Shown piece by piece: positions 1 through 7,783 of a DNA stretch of 64,000 nt. Position 1 is the first letter of the stretch. Every line of letters begins with the position of its first letter. The DNA is from Paenibacillus sp. HWE-109. Its GTDB lineage: Bacteria; Bacillota; Bacilli; Paenibacillales; NBRC-103111. The DNA is taken from NCBI RefSeq assembly GCF_022163125.1, contig NZ_CP091881.1, positions 372,001 through 436,000 of the forward strand, in the 5' to 3' direction. A model generated the notes under the pieces. The model did not search any database. It worked only from the letters and a program-made list of their open reading frames with translations, and had not been told where the DNA came from. The translations under genes and the position numbers were made by a program.

Positions 1-270
1 TTTCGACGCCCTTCCTTTGAATAGTCCAAAAGCAAAACCGATGAAACCTGCGCCGATAGCCGCCTGCAGGGCGAACAGCATGCTTTCTGTCTCCGCAGGC
101 AATTCAAAGAAAGAGGAGAACCACGGTTCATAGGAAGGTTGGATGGTCTGGATCAATTGTTCTGCGGCATCATCGGCACCGCCGAATTCACCGTTCACGA
201 GGACGAGAGGCAGCACGGCCAAGAGTACAATAGCGATCAGCATGAGAATGTTTTTGGTGCGTGATTTCAT
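1..270 (-). CDS. cbiN: CbiN, energy-coupling factor cobalt transporter subunit (3' end beyond window)
   Basis: The reverse strand from 270 encodes 90 residues with no stop before the window edge. A first membrane segment lies at about residues 8-26. It is followed by an extracytoplasmic stretch with GEFGGADDAAEQ and a second membrane helix at about residues 66-84. This two-helix layout with an acidic loop is typical of CbiN, the small accessory subunit of the cobalt ECF transporter, which works with CbiM and normally with CbiQ and CbiO. The ATG overlaps the cbiM stop in an ATGA arrangement, so the two genes are translationally coupled. cbiQ and cbiO would be expected just outside the window. 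Identity is well supported by sequence and position. Confidence 0.88.
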   Translation of the reverse strand, partial: MKSRTKNILMLIAIVLLAVLPLVLVNGEFGGADDAAEQLIQTIQPSYEPWFSSFFELPAETESMLFALQAAIGAGFIGFAFGLFKGRASK

Positions 271-1040
271 TGTTCGGATGCTCCTTTCATTTTATGCTGC
301 AGAATCGTCAGTTCTTTGGGGCTATAAGCTTGCAACCAATTCCAGATTAATACGGTTAAAATACCTTCACTAATAGCAAGCGGGATTTGTGTGATGGCGA
401 AAATCCCGCCAAATTTAAAGAAAGAAGCAATGAAGCCGCCTTGTTCAGCCGGGAAGGCCAGAGCTAGTTGAATGGATGTAACCACGTAGGTAGATAAGTC
501 AGCCAAGGCAGCTGCCAGGAAAATGGACCATTTCTGCTTGCCTGTCGTTTTCATCATGAACCTATAGATGAAGAAACCGACAACCGGGCCTGCAAGGGCC
601 ATGGAGAAAGCGTTAGCTCCGAGTGTTGTAAGCCCGCCATGCGCGAGCAATACGGCTTGGAACATCAATACAATGGAGCCCAGCACGCTCATAGGCAGCG
701 GCCCGAACATTACAGCTCCAAGACCCGTACCTGTCGGATGGGAGCTGCTCCCCGTAACGGATGGAATCTTCAGTGCGGAGAGCACGAAAGTGAACGCTCC
801 GGCAAGCCCGAGCATAATTTTGAGCTCGGGGTTTTCTTTGGTAATCTTAATGAGGGAACGCAGTCCGAGGAAGAAGAATGGGAGGAAAGCGACCCACCAG
901 AAAATAGCCCAGCCCACAGGCAGGAACCCCTCCATAATGTGCATTGCATAGGCGGATTGAGGTTCATTGATAAATAGATAGAGCGCAAATCCGATCACAA
1001 GCAGCAGAAAGCTTGACATTCTTTTTGATTTGATTGACAT
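267..1040 (-). CDS. cbiM: CbiM, cobalt ECF transporter substrate-binding membrane subunit
   Basis: This 257-residue polytopic membrane protein has the CbiM signature MHIMEGFLP at about residues 33-41. It is preceded by a signal-like hydrophobic segment ending SAYA, so processing would place the metal-binding Met-His at the mature N-terminus, as known for CbiM/NikM proteins. The motifs SSSHPTGTGLGAVMFGP and LGANAFSMALAGP are also family hallmarks. It is the cobalt-binding S-component for uptake of Co(II) for cobalamin synthesis. A GGAG site lies upstream of the ATG on the minus strand. The gene is preceded by a cobalamin riboswitch and terminator, which predicts B12 repression and supports cobalt over nickel as substrate. 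Confidence 0.93.
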   Translation of the reverse strand: MSIKSKRMSSFLLLVIGFALYLFINEPQSAYAMHIMEGFLPVGWAIFWWVAFLPFFFLGLRSLIKITKENPELKIMLGLAGAFTFVLSALKIPSVTGSSSHPTGTGLGAVMFGPLPMSVLGSIVLMFQAVLLAHGGLTTLGANAFSMALAGPVVGFFIYRFMMKTTGKQKWSIFLAAALADLSTYVVTSIQLALAFPAEQGGFIASFFKFGGIFAITQIPLAISEGILTVLIWNWLQAYSPKELTILQHKMKGASEQ

Positions 1041-1084
1041 TTTTTCGGAAATCTCCTTTTTTCATCGAATATAAATAAGTCCAA

Positions 1085-1114
1085 ACAAAAAAGACCAATC
1101 CATGTGGACAGGTC
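1085..1114 (-). terminator. Intrinsic terminator of the cobalamin riboswitch
   Basis: On the minus strand GACC and TCCA pair with TGGA and GGTC around a two-base loop, and a run of six T follows. It lies between the riboswitch core and cbiM, where the expression platform of a transcription-terminating riboswitch is expected. Confidence 0.75.
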
Positions 1115-1204
1115 GTGGGTACGTACGAATACACGACAAAGAAACGGCTTTGTCGAAGGACTGACGTACACCGCTCCTTTCCGCGAAGGGTTGTGGGTAC
1201 ATAA

Positions 1205-1372
1205 ATGAAGGTAGGTCTCCTGGCTCTCGGATCTTCGTTTTCTTTCGGCCTTCCCTGATGACATATCAAGTGACATTGATAGAAAGAAACTCCCCGAATA
1301 CAGTGGCGGGACCGCTCGGGATTTGCACCCGATTCCCTGTTACCCCTTGTTGCGAACAAGGGCACCTCATTT
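1205..1372 (-). promoter_or_regulatory. Cobalamin (B12) riboswitch controlling cbiMN
   Basis: Read on the minus strand, the element opens with GAGGTGCCC. It contains GGGAATCGGGTGCAAATCCC followed by the invariant B12-box core GCCACTG at 1301-1307, and ends with AGCCAGGAGACCTACC. These are the conserved blocks of the AdoCbl aptamer in the right order. The downstream hairpin plus T-run indicates control by transcription termination when coenzyme B12 is abundant. This fits the cobalt transport genes below it. Confidence 0.95.
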
Positions 1373-1396
1373 ATTCGAACTTATGTAATTGAGATG

Positions 1397-1427
1397 ATTA
1401 TAGCACAAATTGAAAGATTCGTAGCAA
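1397..1427 (-). promoter_or_regulatory. Putative sigma-A promoter for riboswitch-cbiMN
   Basis: On the minus strand a TATAAT box (1397-1402) has an extended TGC just upstream. TTGCTA lies 19 bp further upstream (1422-1427). Transcription would start shortly before the riboswitch. The extended -10 compensates for the long spacer. Confidence 0.55.
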
Positions 1428-1428
1428 G

Positions 1429-1620
1429 ATAAGAGTCTCTGGCAGCCCCTATTTGCACAAAAAGGTAGTTTTTATCGTGAATAGAAGTCTTTGGGGGCTT
1501 TTATCTTCGGTGAAACGCGCAAAAACCCCCAAACAAGAAGCGGTAGGAGTCTCAAAGAGCTCTTATTTGTGCCGAGGGTGGCTATTTTACACGAATAGAA
1601 GTCCTTGGAGACTCTTATCA
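1429..1620. repeat. Two-copy imperfect 114-bp tandem repeat with internal dyads
   Basis: A segment starting at 1429 recurs at 1543 with about two thirds identity. Shared blocks include AGTCTC, CTTATTTG or CTATTTG, GAATAGAAGTC and CTTTTATC or CTCTTATC. Within each copy the first and second blocks are roughly reverse-complementary, so each copy can fold back. No ORF in the stretch resembles a gene. The architecture recalls the paired inverted motifs of the larger arrays at 29.0 and 59.6 kb, though the sequences differ. Confidence 0.6.
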
Positions 1621-1649
1621 AGAGGTGGAACCAAGTATACCCTCTATCT

Positions 1650-1690
1650 AAATAAAACAAAAAAAGACCGCGATTTCTCGCGGTCTTTCG
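1650..1690 (-). terminator. Terminator of tRNA-Arg
   Basis: AAAGACCGCG pairs perfectly with CGCGGTCTTT around ATTTCT. On the minus strand it is followed by seven T and a T-rich tail, immediately downstream of the tRNA gene. Confidence 0.85.
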
Positions 1691-1701
1691 AACTTGCATG
1701 A

Positions 1702-1775
1702 CGTCCCAGGAGGGATTCGAACCCCCGACCGCACGCTTAGAAGGCGTGTGCTCTATCCAGCTGAGCTACTGAGAC
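1702..1775 (-). tRNA. tRNA-Arg, anticodon UCU
   Basis: The minus strand gives a full cloverleaf. Acceptor strand GTCTCAG pairs with CTGGGAC with one G-U. The D-arm is AGCTCAGCTGGATAGAGC, anticodon stem CACGC/GCGTG carries loop CTTCTAA, and the T-arm contains GGTTCGAATCC. Loop positions 34-36 read TCT, giving a tRNA for AGA/AGG. The 3' CCA is not encoded; the base after the acceptor stem is G and then T. The gene is 74 nt and stands alone. Confidence 0.95.
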
Positions 1776-1875
1776 ATAAACCTCTTCTTACCTAGCGGAA
1801 TGAATCCGTTTAGCGAAGCGAGAGTTAATATATCATATCATTTTATAGGAAGTCAACCCTCGATTCATAATTATT

Positions 1876-1904
1876 TTGCAATCACTCTGACAATCAAGTA
1901 AACT
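1876..1904 (+). promoter_or_regulatory. Putative sigma-A promoter of the ysoA-like gene
   Basis: TTGCAA (1876-1881) and TAAACT (1899-1904) are separated by 17 bp. Transcription from about 1911 would exclude the GTG at 1905 as start of the next gene. Confidence 0.5.
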
Positions 1905-1955
1905 GTGACCAGCAAGACCATGATTTCTGAGGTGATGACCATAACAGAACCATCT

Positions 1956-2846
1956 ATGAATAATTTAATTCTTTTTCCCAAAACAGAGCAGTACTACGAA
2001 GAAGAGTTGACTCGCTTTCTGCGAACTGAGCAATACACGGATGCTCTTCAACTGCTTACTTTTCTACTCCAGTTCCCAAATGTCGAAGCAAGTAAAACGG
2101 ATCAATGGGAAGCATTGCGTCATTGGCTCTACACCATGTTTCCAGAAACGATGTTTCCGGGCGCGGCTCCGCCTGAAGAGGATGAGGAAGAGGAGAAGGA
2201 ACTTTTAAGGCAATACATAAAAGAAAAAACAACGGATGAAGGATTTACGCTTAAATTGCTGAATCTGTTAAGAGAAGGCACATTGGAGCAGCAGGTCAGT
2301 GCGCTTGAACAGCTCGGTTTCATCGACCAAGAGGAGGTCAGCCAATCGGTTAAGGAATGGCTCAGTGAACGGCCCCGGCATCCGCACATTCAATTCAAAG
2401 CGCTGCAAGCGCTCAAGCACATGGGTGAACATGGCTTTATCGAGTTTCCCAAGAATGGGAAAAAGGTTGCCGTGGAGATTGAGGAGACGCCGCTAGGTCC
2501 CGAAGAATTTCCATTGCGGATTCGTGATATGATTCGCCGGGTAGGGGACATTAGTGAAATCAGCCAACCTGACTTCGTGTATTTTGCCAGACAAACGTGG
2601 CAGGAGTTTCTGGCCTACGCCTATGGCACATCCATCTACACGGATCTGCTTAGTGCGGAAGAAGGGGCGGTCGACGTGTGGGCATCCGCGCTGCACGCGA
2701 TTCTGCAAGAGAAATTATTTGGTACGGTGAACCGTGAAGAAATACTAGATAACTATGGGATTGTGGATTCGATGACCCTGCAATGGAAGCGGGCACACCT
2801 AGTGCTGCAGGCGTTTGTGAAGCAGTTTACCCATGAACTTTCGTAG
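1956..2846 (+). CDS. YsoA-like protein upstream of tig (helical/TPR-like)
   Basis: The protein has about 296 residues and no signal peptide or membrane segment. It is rich in short amphipathic helices. An acidic run (EEDEEEEKE) lies near residue 75, and a helical-repeat-like segment with HPHIQFKALQALKHMGEHG sits mid-protein. In Bacillus subtilis the gene directly before tig is ysoA, encoding a TPR protein of similar size, so I call it YsoA-like mainly from synteny. The start is uncertain: in-frame GTG 1905, ATG 1920 and ATG 1935 also exist, none with a well-spaced ribosome binding site. I chose 1956 because the leader promoter excludes 1905 and the ordered part begins near MNNLILFPKT. Function is unknown. 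Confidence 0.65.
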   Translation: MNNLILFPKTEQYYEEELTRFLRTEQYTDALQLLTFLLQFPNVEASKTDQWEALRHWLYTMFPETMFPGAAPPEEDEEEEKELLRQYIKEKTTDEGFTLKLLNLLREGTLEQQVSALEQLGFIDQEEVSQSVKEWLSERPRHPHIQFKALQALKHMGEHGFIEFPKNGKKVAVEIEETPLGPEEFPLRIRDMIRRVGDISEISQPDFVYFARQTWQEFLAYAYGTSIYTDLLSAEEGAVDVWASALHAILQEKLFGTVNREEILDNYGIVDSMTLQWKRAHLVLQAFVKQFTHELS

Positions 2847-2861
2847 CTCCAAAAGGTCGCC

Positions 2862-2889
2862 TTGAAATGAAATTGTTATATGTTATAAT
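2862..2889 (+). promoter_or_regulatory. Putative sigma-A promoter of tig
   Basis: TTGAAA (2862-2867), a 16-bp spacer and TATAAT (2884-2889) with an extended TGT. It lies in the only gap between the ysoA-like gene and tig. Confidence 0.65.
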
Positions 2890-2955
2890 AGAATGGTTAT
2901 AATGAGCGTAACGTGAAAATATGTCATCGTACATTTTTGGAGGGGAAAGCATAAA

Positions 2956-4257
2956 ATGAAAGCAAGTTGGGAAAAAATAGAGAAGAACGTAGGCGTTCTT
3001 GAAGTGGAAGTTGGCGCAGAGCGCGTCGCAGATGCTTTGGATAAAGCATTCAAAAAGGTATCAGCGAAAGTAAATGTTCCAGGTTTCCGTAAAGGGAAAG
3101 TACCACGTTCTATCTTTGAAGCTAAATTTGGTGTAGAAAGCTTGTACCAAGATGCTTTGGATATCATTCTGCCAGAAGTTTACGTAGAAGCGATTGAAGA
3201 AGTCAAAATCGAGCCTGTTGATCGCCCTGAAGTTGACGTTGAGCAATTCGCCAAAGGTCAAGTTCTTAAGTTCAAAGCTAAAGTAACGGTTAAACCTGAA
3301 GTTACGCTTGGCGACTACAAAGGTATCGAAGTAGAAGCAGTTAGCGCAGCGGTTACAGAAGAAGAATTGAACGAAGAGCTTACGCGTTTGCAACAACGTC
3401 ACGCTGAATTGGTTGTTCTTGAAGAAGGACAAGCAGCTAACGGCGACGTGGTCGTTCTTGATTTCGAAGGATTCGTGGACGGTGAAGCATTCGAAGGCGG
3501 CAAAGCGGAGAAATACTCCCTTGAGCTTGGATCGAACTCTTTCATCCCAGGATTCGAAGAGCAGCTTGTTGGTCTTGGAAAAGGCGAAGAAAAGGAAGTT
3601 AACGTTAGCTTCCCAGAAAACTACCACTCCGAAGATCTTAAAGGTAAAGAAGCTGTATTCAAAGTGTTAATTCACGATATCAAACGCAAAAACTTGCCAG
3701 AACTTGATGATGAGTTTGCAAAAGACGTAAGCGAGTACGATACACTTGTTGAGTACAAAGAAGAATTGCAAAAACGTCTGCAAGAGCGCAAAGAAAAAGA
3801 TTCAGAGGCTGCTCTGGAAACAGCTGTTGTTGAAAAAGCTGCAGCTAACGCTGATGTTGAGATTCCAGCTTCCATGGTAGAAGCAGAGCTTGATGTTATG
3901 GTGAAAGAATTCGAAAGACGTCTTCGCTCCCAAGGCATGACGCTTGAGATTTACTTCCAGTTCTCCGGTCAAAACGAGAGCGTGCTGAAAGAACAAATGA
4001 GAGAAGATGCTGACAAGCGTGTTCGCAACAATTTGGTTCTTGAAGCCATCGCAGCGGCAGAAAAAATCACAGTTTCCGACGAAGAAGTTAATGTGGAACT
4101 TGAGAAATATGCCTCTTCCTACCAAAAGACAACAGAAGAACTTCGTGAACTGTTCGCATCTAACGGCAGCCTAGAAGGTCTGAGCAATGATCTTGTTATC
4201 AGAAAAACAGTTGACTTCTTGCTTGAAAATAGCAAGCATGTTTCCGCAGCTGTATAA
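2956..4257 (+). CDS. tig: Trigger factor, ribosome-associated chaperone and peptidyl-prolyl isomerase
   Basis: This 433-residue protein has the three trigger-factor domains. The N-terminal ribosome-binding domain contains the signature PGFRKGKVPRSIFEAKFG at about residues 41-58. The central FKBP-type PPIase domain at about 160-245 carries GDVVVLDFEGFVDGEAFEGG and IPGFEEQLVGL. The C-terminal helical chaperone arms run from about 250 to the end. It binds ribosomal protein L23 at the tunnel exit and protects nascent chains. The start is preceded by GGAGGGGAAAGC. The gene has its own promoter and a strong terminator, so it looks monocistronic. Codon use is biased, as expected for a highly expressed gene. 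Confidence 0.97.
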   Translation: MKASWEKIEKNVGVLEVEVGAERVADALDKAFKKVSAKVNVPGFRKGKVPRSIFEAKFGVESLYQDALDIILPEVYVEAIEEVKIEPVDRPEVDVEQFAKGQVLKFKAKVTVKPEVTLGDYKGIEVEAVSAAVTEEELNEELTRLQQRHAELVVLEEGQAANGDVVVLDFEGFVDGEAFEGGKAEKYSLELGSNSFIPGFEEQLVGLGKGEEKEVNVSFPENYHSEDLKGKEAVFKVLIHDIKRKNLPELDDEFAKDVSEYDTLVEYKEELQKRLQERKEKDSEAALETAVVEKAAANADVEIPASMVEAELDVMVKEFERRLRSQGMTLEIYFQFSGQNESVLKEQMREDADKRVRNNLVLEAIAAAEKITVSDEEVNVELEKYASSYQKTTEELRELFASNGSLEGLSNDLVIRKTVDFLLENSKHVSAAV

Positions 4258-4268
4258 ATAAGGTTAGT

Positions 4269-4302
4269 AAAGGCACGTACGTAAGCAACGTGCCTTTCTT
4301 TT
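4269..4302 (+). terminator. Terminator of tig
   Basis: AAAGGCACGT and ACGTGCCTTT form a perfect 10-bp stem over a 9-nt loop, followed by CTTTT. Confidence 0.88.
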
Positions 4303-4371
4303 ACCCTATTTTACCTGCAAACTGTTCAAGAACATAAGAAATACGTACTTACATAGCAGTTCTCTGAAAAA

Positions 4372-4400
4372 ATGACTTTGCTGCTCAAACGTGTTAAACT
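4372..4400 (+). promoter_or_regulatory. Putative promoter of clpP
   Basis: ATGACT (4372-4377) and TAAACT (4395-4400) lie 17 bp apart in the gap after the tig terminator. No clear CtsR heptad repeat is visible next to it. Confidence 0.4.
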
Positions 4401-4456
4401 GTAACTGAATCCCATTTTGGAGAACATTGGCTATGGCCGCAAAAGGAGTTGGTACA

Positions 4457-5047
4457 ATGAGTCTTATTCCTATGGTTGTTGAACAAGAGGCTCGTGGGGA
4501 ACGTTCTTACGACATCTACTCGCGTCTGCTTAAGGACCGCATTATATTCATCGGGACCGCAATTGATGACGATGTGGCTAATTTGGTCATTGCCCAGCTG
4601 CTCTTTTTATCTGCACAAGACCCTGAGAAAGACATCCACTTATACATCAACTCACCAGGTGGGTCTGTAACAGCTGGAATGGGTATCTTCGATACCATGC
4701 AATTCATTAAACCTGACGTATCTACGATTTGCGTAGGTATGGCTGCAAGCATGGGTTCTTTGCTTTTAACGGCAGGTGCCAAAGGCAAGCGATACGCGCT
4801 GCCGAATGCTGAAGTTATGATTCACCAACCGCTCGGCGGTGTTAGAGGTCAAGCGACCGATATCAAGATTCACGCGGATTGGATTATCAAGACGAAACAA
4901 AAACTCAACCAGATTTATGTGGACCGTACGGGACAGCCGCTTGATAAGATCGAAAGAGACACCGACCGGGATAACTTTATGAGCGCTGATGAAGCGAAGG
5001 CATATGGGTTAATCGACGAGGTTATCACTCGAAACGACTTGAAATAA
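4457..5047 (+). CDS. clpP: ClpP, ATP-dependent Clp protease proteolytic subunit
   Basis: With the ATG at 4457 (preceded by AAAGGAG at proper spacing) the protein has 196 residues, the usual ClpP length. It begins MSLIPMVVEQ as in Bacillus ClpP. The catalytic triad is intact: Ser98 in GMAASMGS, His123 in VMIHQPLGG and Asp172 in RDNFMSADEA. It forms the 14-mer peptidase chamber loaded by ClpX, ClpC or ClpE. clpX follows 12 bp downstream with its own RBS, so a clpPX operon is likely. In B. subtilis clpP is unlinked to clpX, so this tig-clpP-clpX order resembles the proteobacterial arrangement. An in-frame TTG at 4427 is less likely. Confidence 0.97.
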   Translation: MSLIPMVVEQEARGERSYDIYSRLLKDRIIFIGTAIDDDVANLVIAQLLFLSAQDPEKDIHLYINSPGGSVTAGMGIFDTMQFIKPDVSTICVGMAASMGSLLLTAGAKGKRYALPNAEVMIHQPLGGVRGQATDIKIHADWIIKTKQKLNQIYVDRTGQPLDKIERDTDRDNFMSADEAKAYGLIDEVITRNDLK

Positions 5048-5059
5048 AGGAGTGATCCC

Positions 5060-6328
5060 ATGTTTAAATTTAACGATGAAAAAGGCCAACTCAAATGTTC
5101 CTTTTGTGGAAAATCCCAGGATCAAGTTCGCAAACTTGTTGCAGGTCCGGGAGTTTACATTTGTGATGAATGTATAGAGCTTTGCACGGAGATTGTGGAA
5201 GAAGAATTAGGTCATGAAGAAGAGCTTGATCTGAAGGATGTTCCGAAACCAAAGGAAATTCGCAACATTTTGGATCAGTATGTTATCGGTCAAGAACAAG
5301 CTAAGAAATCACTGGCTGTAGCGGTTTATAATCACTACAAACGGATTAATTCCCAAAATAAACTGGAAGACGTTGAACTTCAAAAGAGTAACATCGTCCT
5401 TCTAGGGCCAACAGGTAGCGGTAAAACGTTGCTGGCGCAAACACTAGCCAAAATTCTGAACGTGCCTTTCGCGATCGCAGATGCCACTTCATTGACAGAA
5501 GCGGGATATGTAGGGGAAGACGTTGAGAACATTTTGCTCAAATTGATTCAAGCTGCTGATTATGATGTAGAGAAGGCCGAGCGCGGCATTATCTACATCG
5601 ATGAGATTGATAAAGTTGCACGCAAATCCGAGAACCCTTCGATTACTCGAGATGTTTCCGGTGAAGGCGTACAGCAAGCTTTGCTGAAAATTCTTGAGGG
5701 TACAGTAGCTTCCGTTCCTCCACAAGGTGGACGCAAGCATCCGCACCAAGAATTCATTCAAATCGACACAACGAATATTCTGTTTATTTGTGGTGGGGCT
5801 TTTGACGGTCTTGAGCAAATTATCAAACGCAGAATCGGTAAAAAAGTAATCGGTTTTAGCACGGATGGTGCTAAAGTTGATTTGAAACCAGGTGAGTACC
5901 TGTCCATGGTATTGCCAGAGGATCTTCTGAGATTCGGTCTAATTCCGGAATTCGTAGGTCGTTTACCGGTTATCTCCACTCTTGAGCCGCTGGATGAAGC
6001 AGCGCTTGTGCGTATTCTTTCCGAGCCTAAGAATGCGCTTGTGAAGCAATACCAGAAGATGCTTGAAATGGATAACGTTTCGCTCGAATTCGATGCAGAG
6101 GCGCTTGACGCCATTGCCAAAGAAGCGATCAAACGGAATACGGGTGCGCGTGGACTGAGAGCGATCATTGAGAGCATTATGCTTGATGTGATGTTCGAGG
6201 TTCCTTCAAGAACGGACGTTTCCACTTGCGTGGTGTCGAAGGAAACGGTTCAAAACAAGATCACTCCTGTTTTGACGACCAAAGAGGGCGCTCCTGCGAC
6301 AGGCAAGAAGAAAGAAGAAAGTGCGTAA
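5060..6328 (+). CDS. clpX: ClpX, ATP-dependent Clp protease unfoldase subunit
   Basis: The protein has 422 residues. The N-terminal zinc-binding domain carries Cys13, Cys16, Cys35 and Cys38 in CSFC and CDEC. The AAA+ module has Walker A GPTGSGKT at 116-123, Walker B IIYIDEIDK near 180, the pore loop GYVGEDVENIL, and a sensor-2 region near NTGARGLRAI. The ClpP-docking IGF loop is visible as VIGFSTDG. It unfolds tagged substrates and feeds them to ClpP. An RBS (AAGGAGTG) lies before the ATG. Confidence 0.98.
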   Translation: MFKFNDEKGQLKCSFCGKSQDQVRKLVAGPGVYICDECIELCTEIVEEELGHEEELDLKDVPKPKEIRNILDQYVIGQEQAKKSLAVAVYNHYKRINSQNKLEDVELQKSNIVLLGPTGSGKTLLAQTLAKILNVPFAIADATSLTEAGYVGEDVENILLKLIQAADYDVEKAERGIIYIDEIDKVARKSENPSITRDVSGEGVQQALLKILEGTVASVPPQGGRKHPHQEFIQIDTTNILFICGGAFDGLEQIIKRRIGKKVIGFSTDGAKVDLKPGEYLSMVLPEDLLRFGLIPEFVGRLPVISTLEPLDEAALVRILSEPKNALVKQYQKMLEMDNVSLEFDAEALDAIAKEAIKRNTGARGLRAIIESIMLDVMFEVPSRTDVSTCVVSKETVQNKITPVLTTKEGAPATGKKKEESA

Positions 6329-6424
6329 CCCATAATTTCATAAACGAACACACAGCCTCCAATCCGGTTTCCTCGAAGGAAATTGGAGCGGAGGATGTTT
6401 GGTGTCATGGGGAGAGAAACCATA

Positions 6425-7522
6425 ATGTTCCATAGAAGAGATACGCGAGCTGTACGAGTGGGCGATCTGACCATCGGCGGCAGCAATGAAGTGATCATGC
6501 AAAGCATGTGTACAACGAAAACAGCTGATGTGAAAGCGACCGTAGCGGAAATTCTTCGTCTTGAAGAAGCCGGTTGTCAATTGGTACGAGTTACCGTCAA
6601 CAACAAGGAAGCTGCTGAAGCGATTAAAGAAATTAAGAAACAGATTCATATTCCGCTCGTTTCAGATATCCATTTTGACTATCGTTTGGCGCTTGCTGCG
6701 ATTGAGAATGGGATCGATAAAGTCCGTATCAACCCAGGCAATATCGGCCGTCGCGAGAAAGTGGAAGCGGTCGTTAAAGCTTGCAAAGAACGTGGGATTC
6801 CCATTCGCATTGGAGTCAATGCCGGTTCATTGGAACATCACCTGCTCGAGAAGTATGGATATCCAACGCCGGAAGCGATGGTAGAAAGTGCTTTGTTCCA
6901 CATTAATATCCTGGAAGAGCTGGATTTCCATGATATTATCGTGTCCCTCAAAGCTTCTGATGTGCCGATGGCCATTGCTGCCTATTCACAAGCGGCCCAA
7001 GCCTTCAATTATCCACTCCACCTGGGGATTACAGAAGCGGGAACGCTTTTTACGGGAGCTGTGAAGAGCGCCGCAGGTATTGGTACTTTGCTGAATATGG
7101 GGATCGGGAATACACTTCGTATCTCGCTCAGCGCAGATCCAGTTGAAGAGATCAAAGTGGCTCGCGAGCTGCTCAAAACTTTCGGTTTGATTACGAATGC
7201 CGCAACGCTAGTATCCTGTCCGACCTGCGGTCGTTTGGATATTGATCTATTCTCGATTGCTAACGAGGTTGAAGAGTACATCTCCAAAATCAAGGTGCCC
7301 ATCAAGGTATCTGTGTTGGGTTGTGCGGTTAACGGCCCAGGAGAAGCTCGTGAAGCCGATATCGGCATCGCAGGCGCTCGTGGTGAAGGCATGTTGTTCC
7401 GCTACGGAGAAATGATTCGTAAAGTGCCTGAAGCAGAATTACTCGCTGAGCTCAAAAAAGAAATTGATATCATTGTTGATTCATATACAAAGACAGGTGT
7501 CATTCCTGGCCGCAAACACTAA
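6425..7522 (+). CDS. ispG: IspG (GcpE), flavodoxin/ferredoxin-dependent HMBPP synthase
   Basis: IspG catalyses the penultimate step of the MEP isoprenoid pathway, converting MEcPP to HMBPP with a [4Fe-4S] cluster. The cluster cysteines are visible in SCPTCGR and VLGCAVNGPGE. Other family blocks are VSDIHFDYRLAL, KVRINPGNIGRREKVE and AGARGEG. The ATG at 6425 gives 365 residues and is preceded by GGGGAGAG; starts at 6383 (TTG), 6395 and 6407 are in frame. The N-terminus RRDTRAVRVGDLTIGG matches where the family begins. It follows clpX by about 100 bp and ends at a terminator. Confidence 0.96.
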   Translation: MFHRRDTRAVRVGDLTIGGSNEVIMQSMCTTKTADVKATVAEILRLEEAGCQLVRVTVNNKEAAEAIKEIKKQIHIPLVSDIHFDYRLALAAIENGIDKVRINPGNIGRREKVEAVVKACKERGIPIRIGVNAGSLEHHLLEKYGYPTPEAMVESALFHINILEELDFHDIIVSLKASDVPMAIAAYSQAAQAFNYPLHLGITEAGTLFTGAVKSAAGIGTLLNMGIGNTLRISLSADPVEEIKVARELLKTFGLITNAATLVSCPTCGRLDIDLFSIANEVEEYISKIKVPIKVSVLGCAVNGPGEAREADIGIAGARGEGMLFRYGEMIRKVPEAELLAELKKEIDIIVDSYTKTGVIPGRKH

Positions 7523-7546
7523 TCGTTATCATAACAAGGCGATATT

Positions 7547-7576
7547 AGACCATCAGGGCAAGTCCTGATGGTCTTT
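7547..7576 (+). terminator. Terminator of ispG
   Basis: AGACCATCAGG and CCTGATGGTCT form a perfect 11-bp stem with a six-base loop, followed by a short T stretch. Confidence 0.8.
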
Positions 7577-7623
7577 GTGTACTTATAATAACATTATGAG
7601 AATAAGGAACTAGTGCTCAAATA

Positions 7624-7669
7624 GGAACCCGCAGGATACTAACCTGCGTAGGTTCCTTTTGCTTTTTTA
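7624..7669 (+). terminator. Second terminator-like hairpin after ispG
   Basis: GGAACC/GGTTCC and GCAGG/CCTGC make a stem with small internal mismatches. It is followed by TTTTGCTTTTTT. It lies in the gap before the next plus-strand gene and may insulate it. Confidence 0.65.
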
Positions 7670-7783
7670 TAGACCTAAGAGCGCATATTTGTGGGCTAAG
7701 AGAAGCATAATGAATAAAACTGGAAAGCTTGCTCAAAAGTCGCAAGTTTTGCTAATGATGAAATGACTATAAGGAGAATGACC

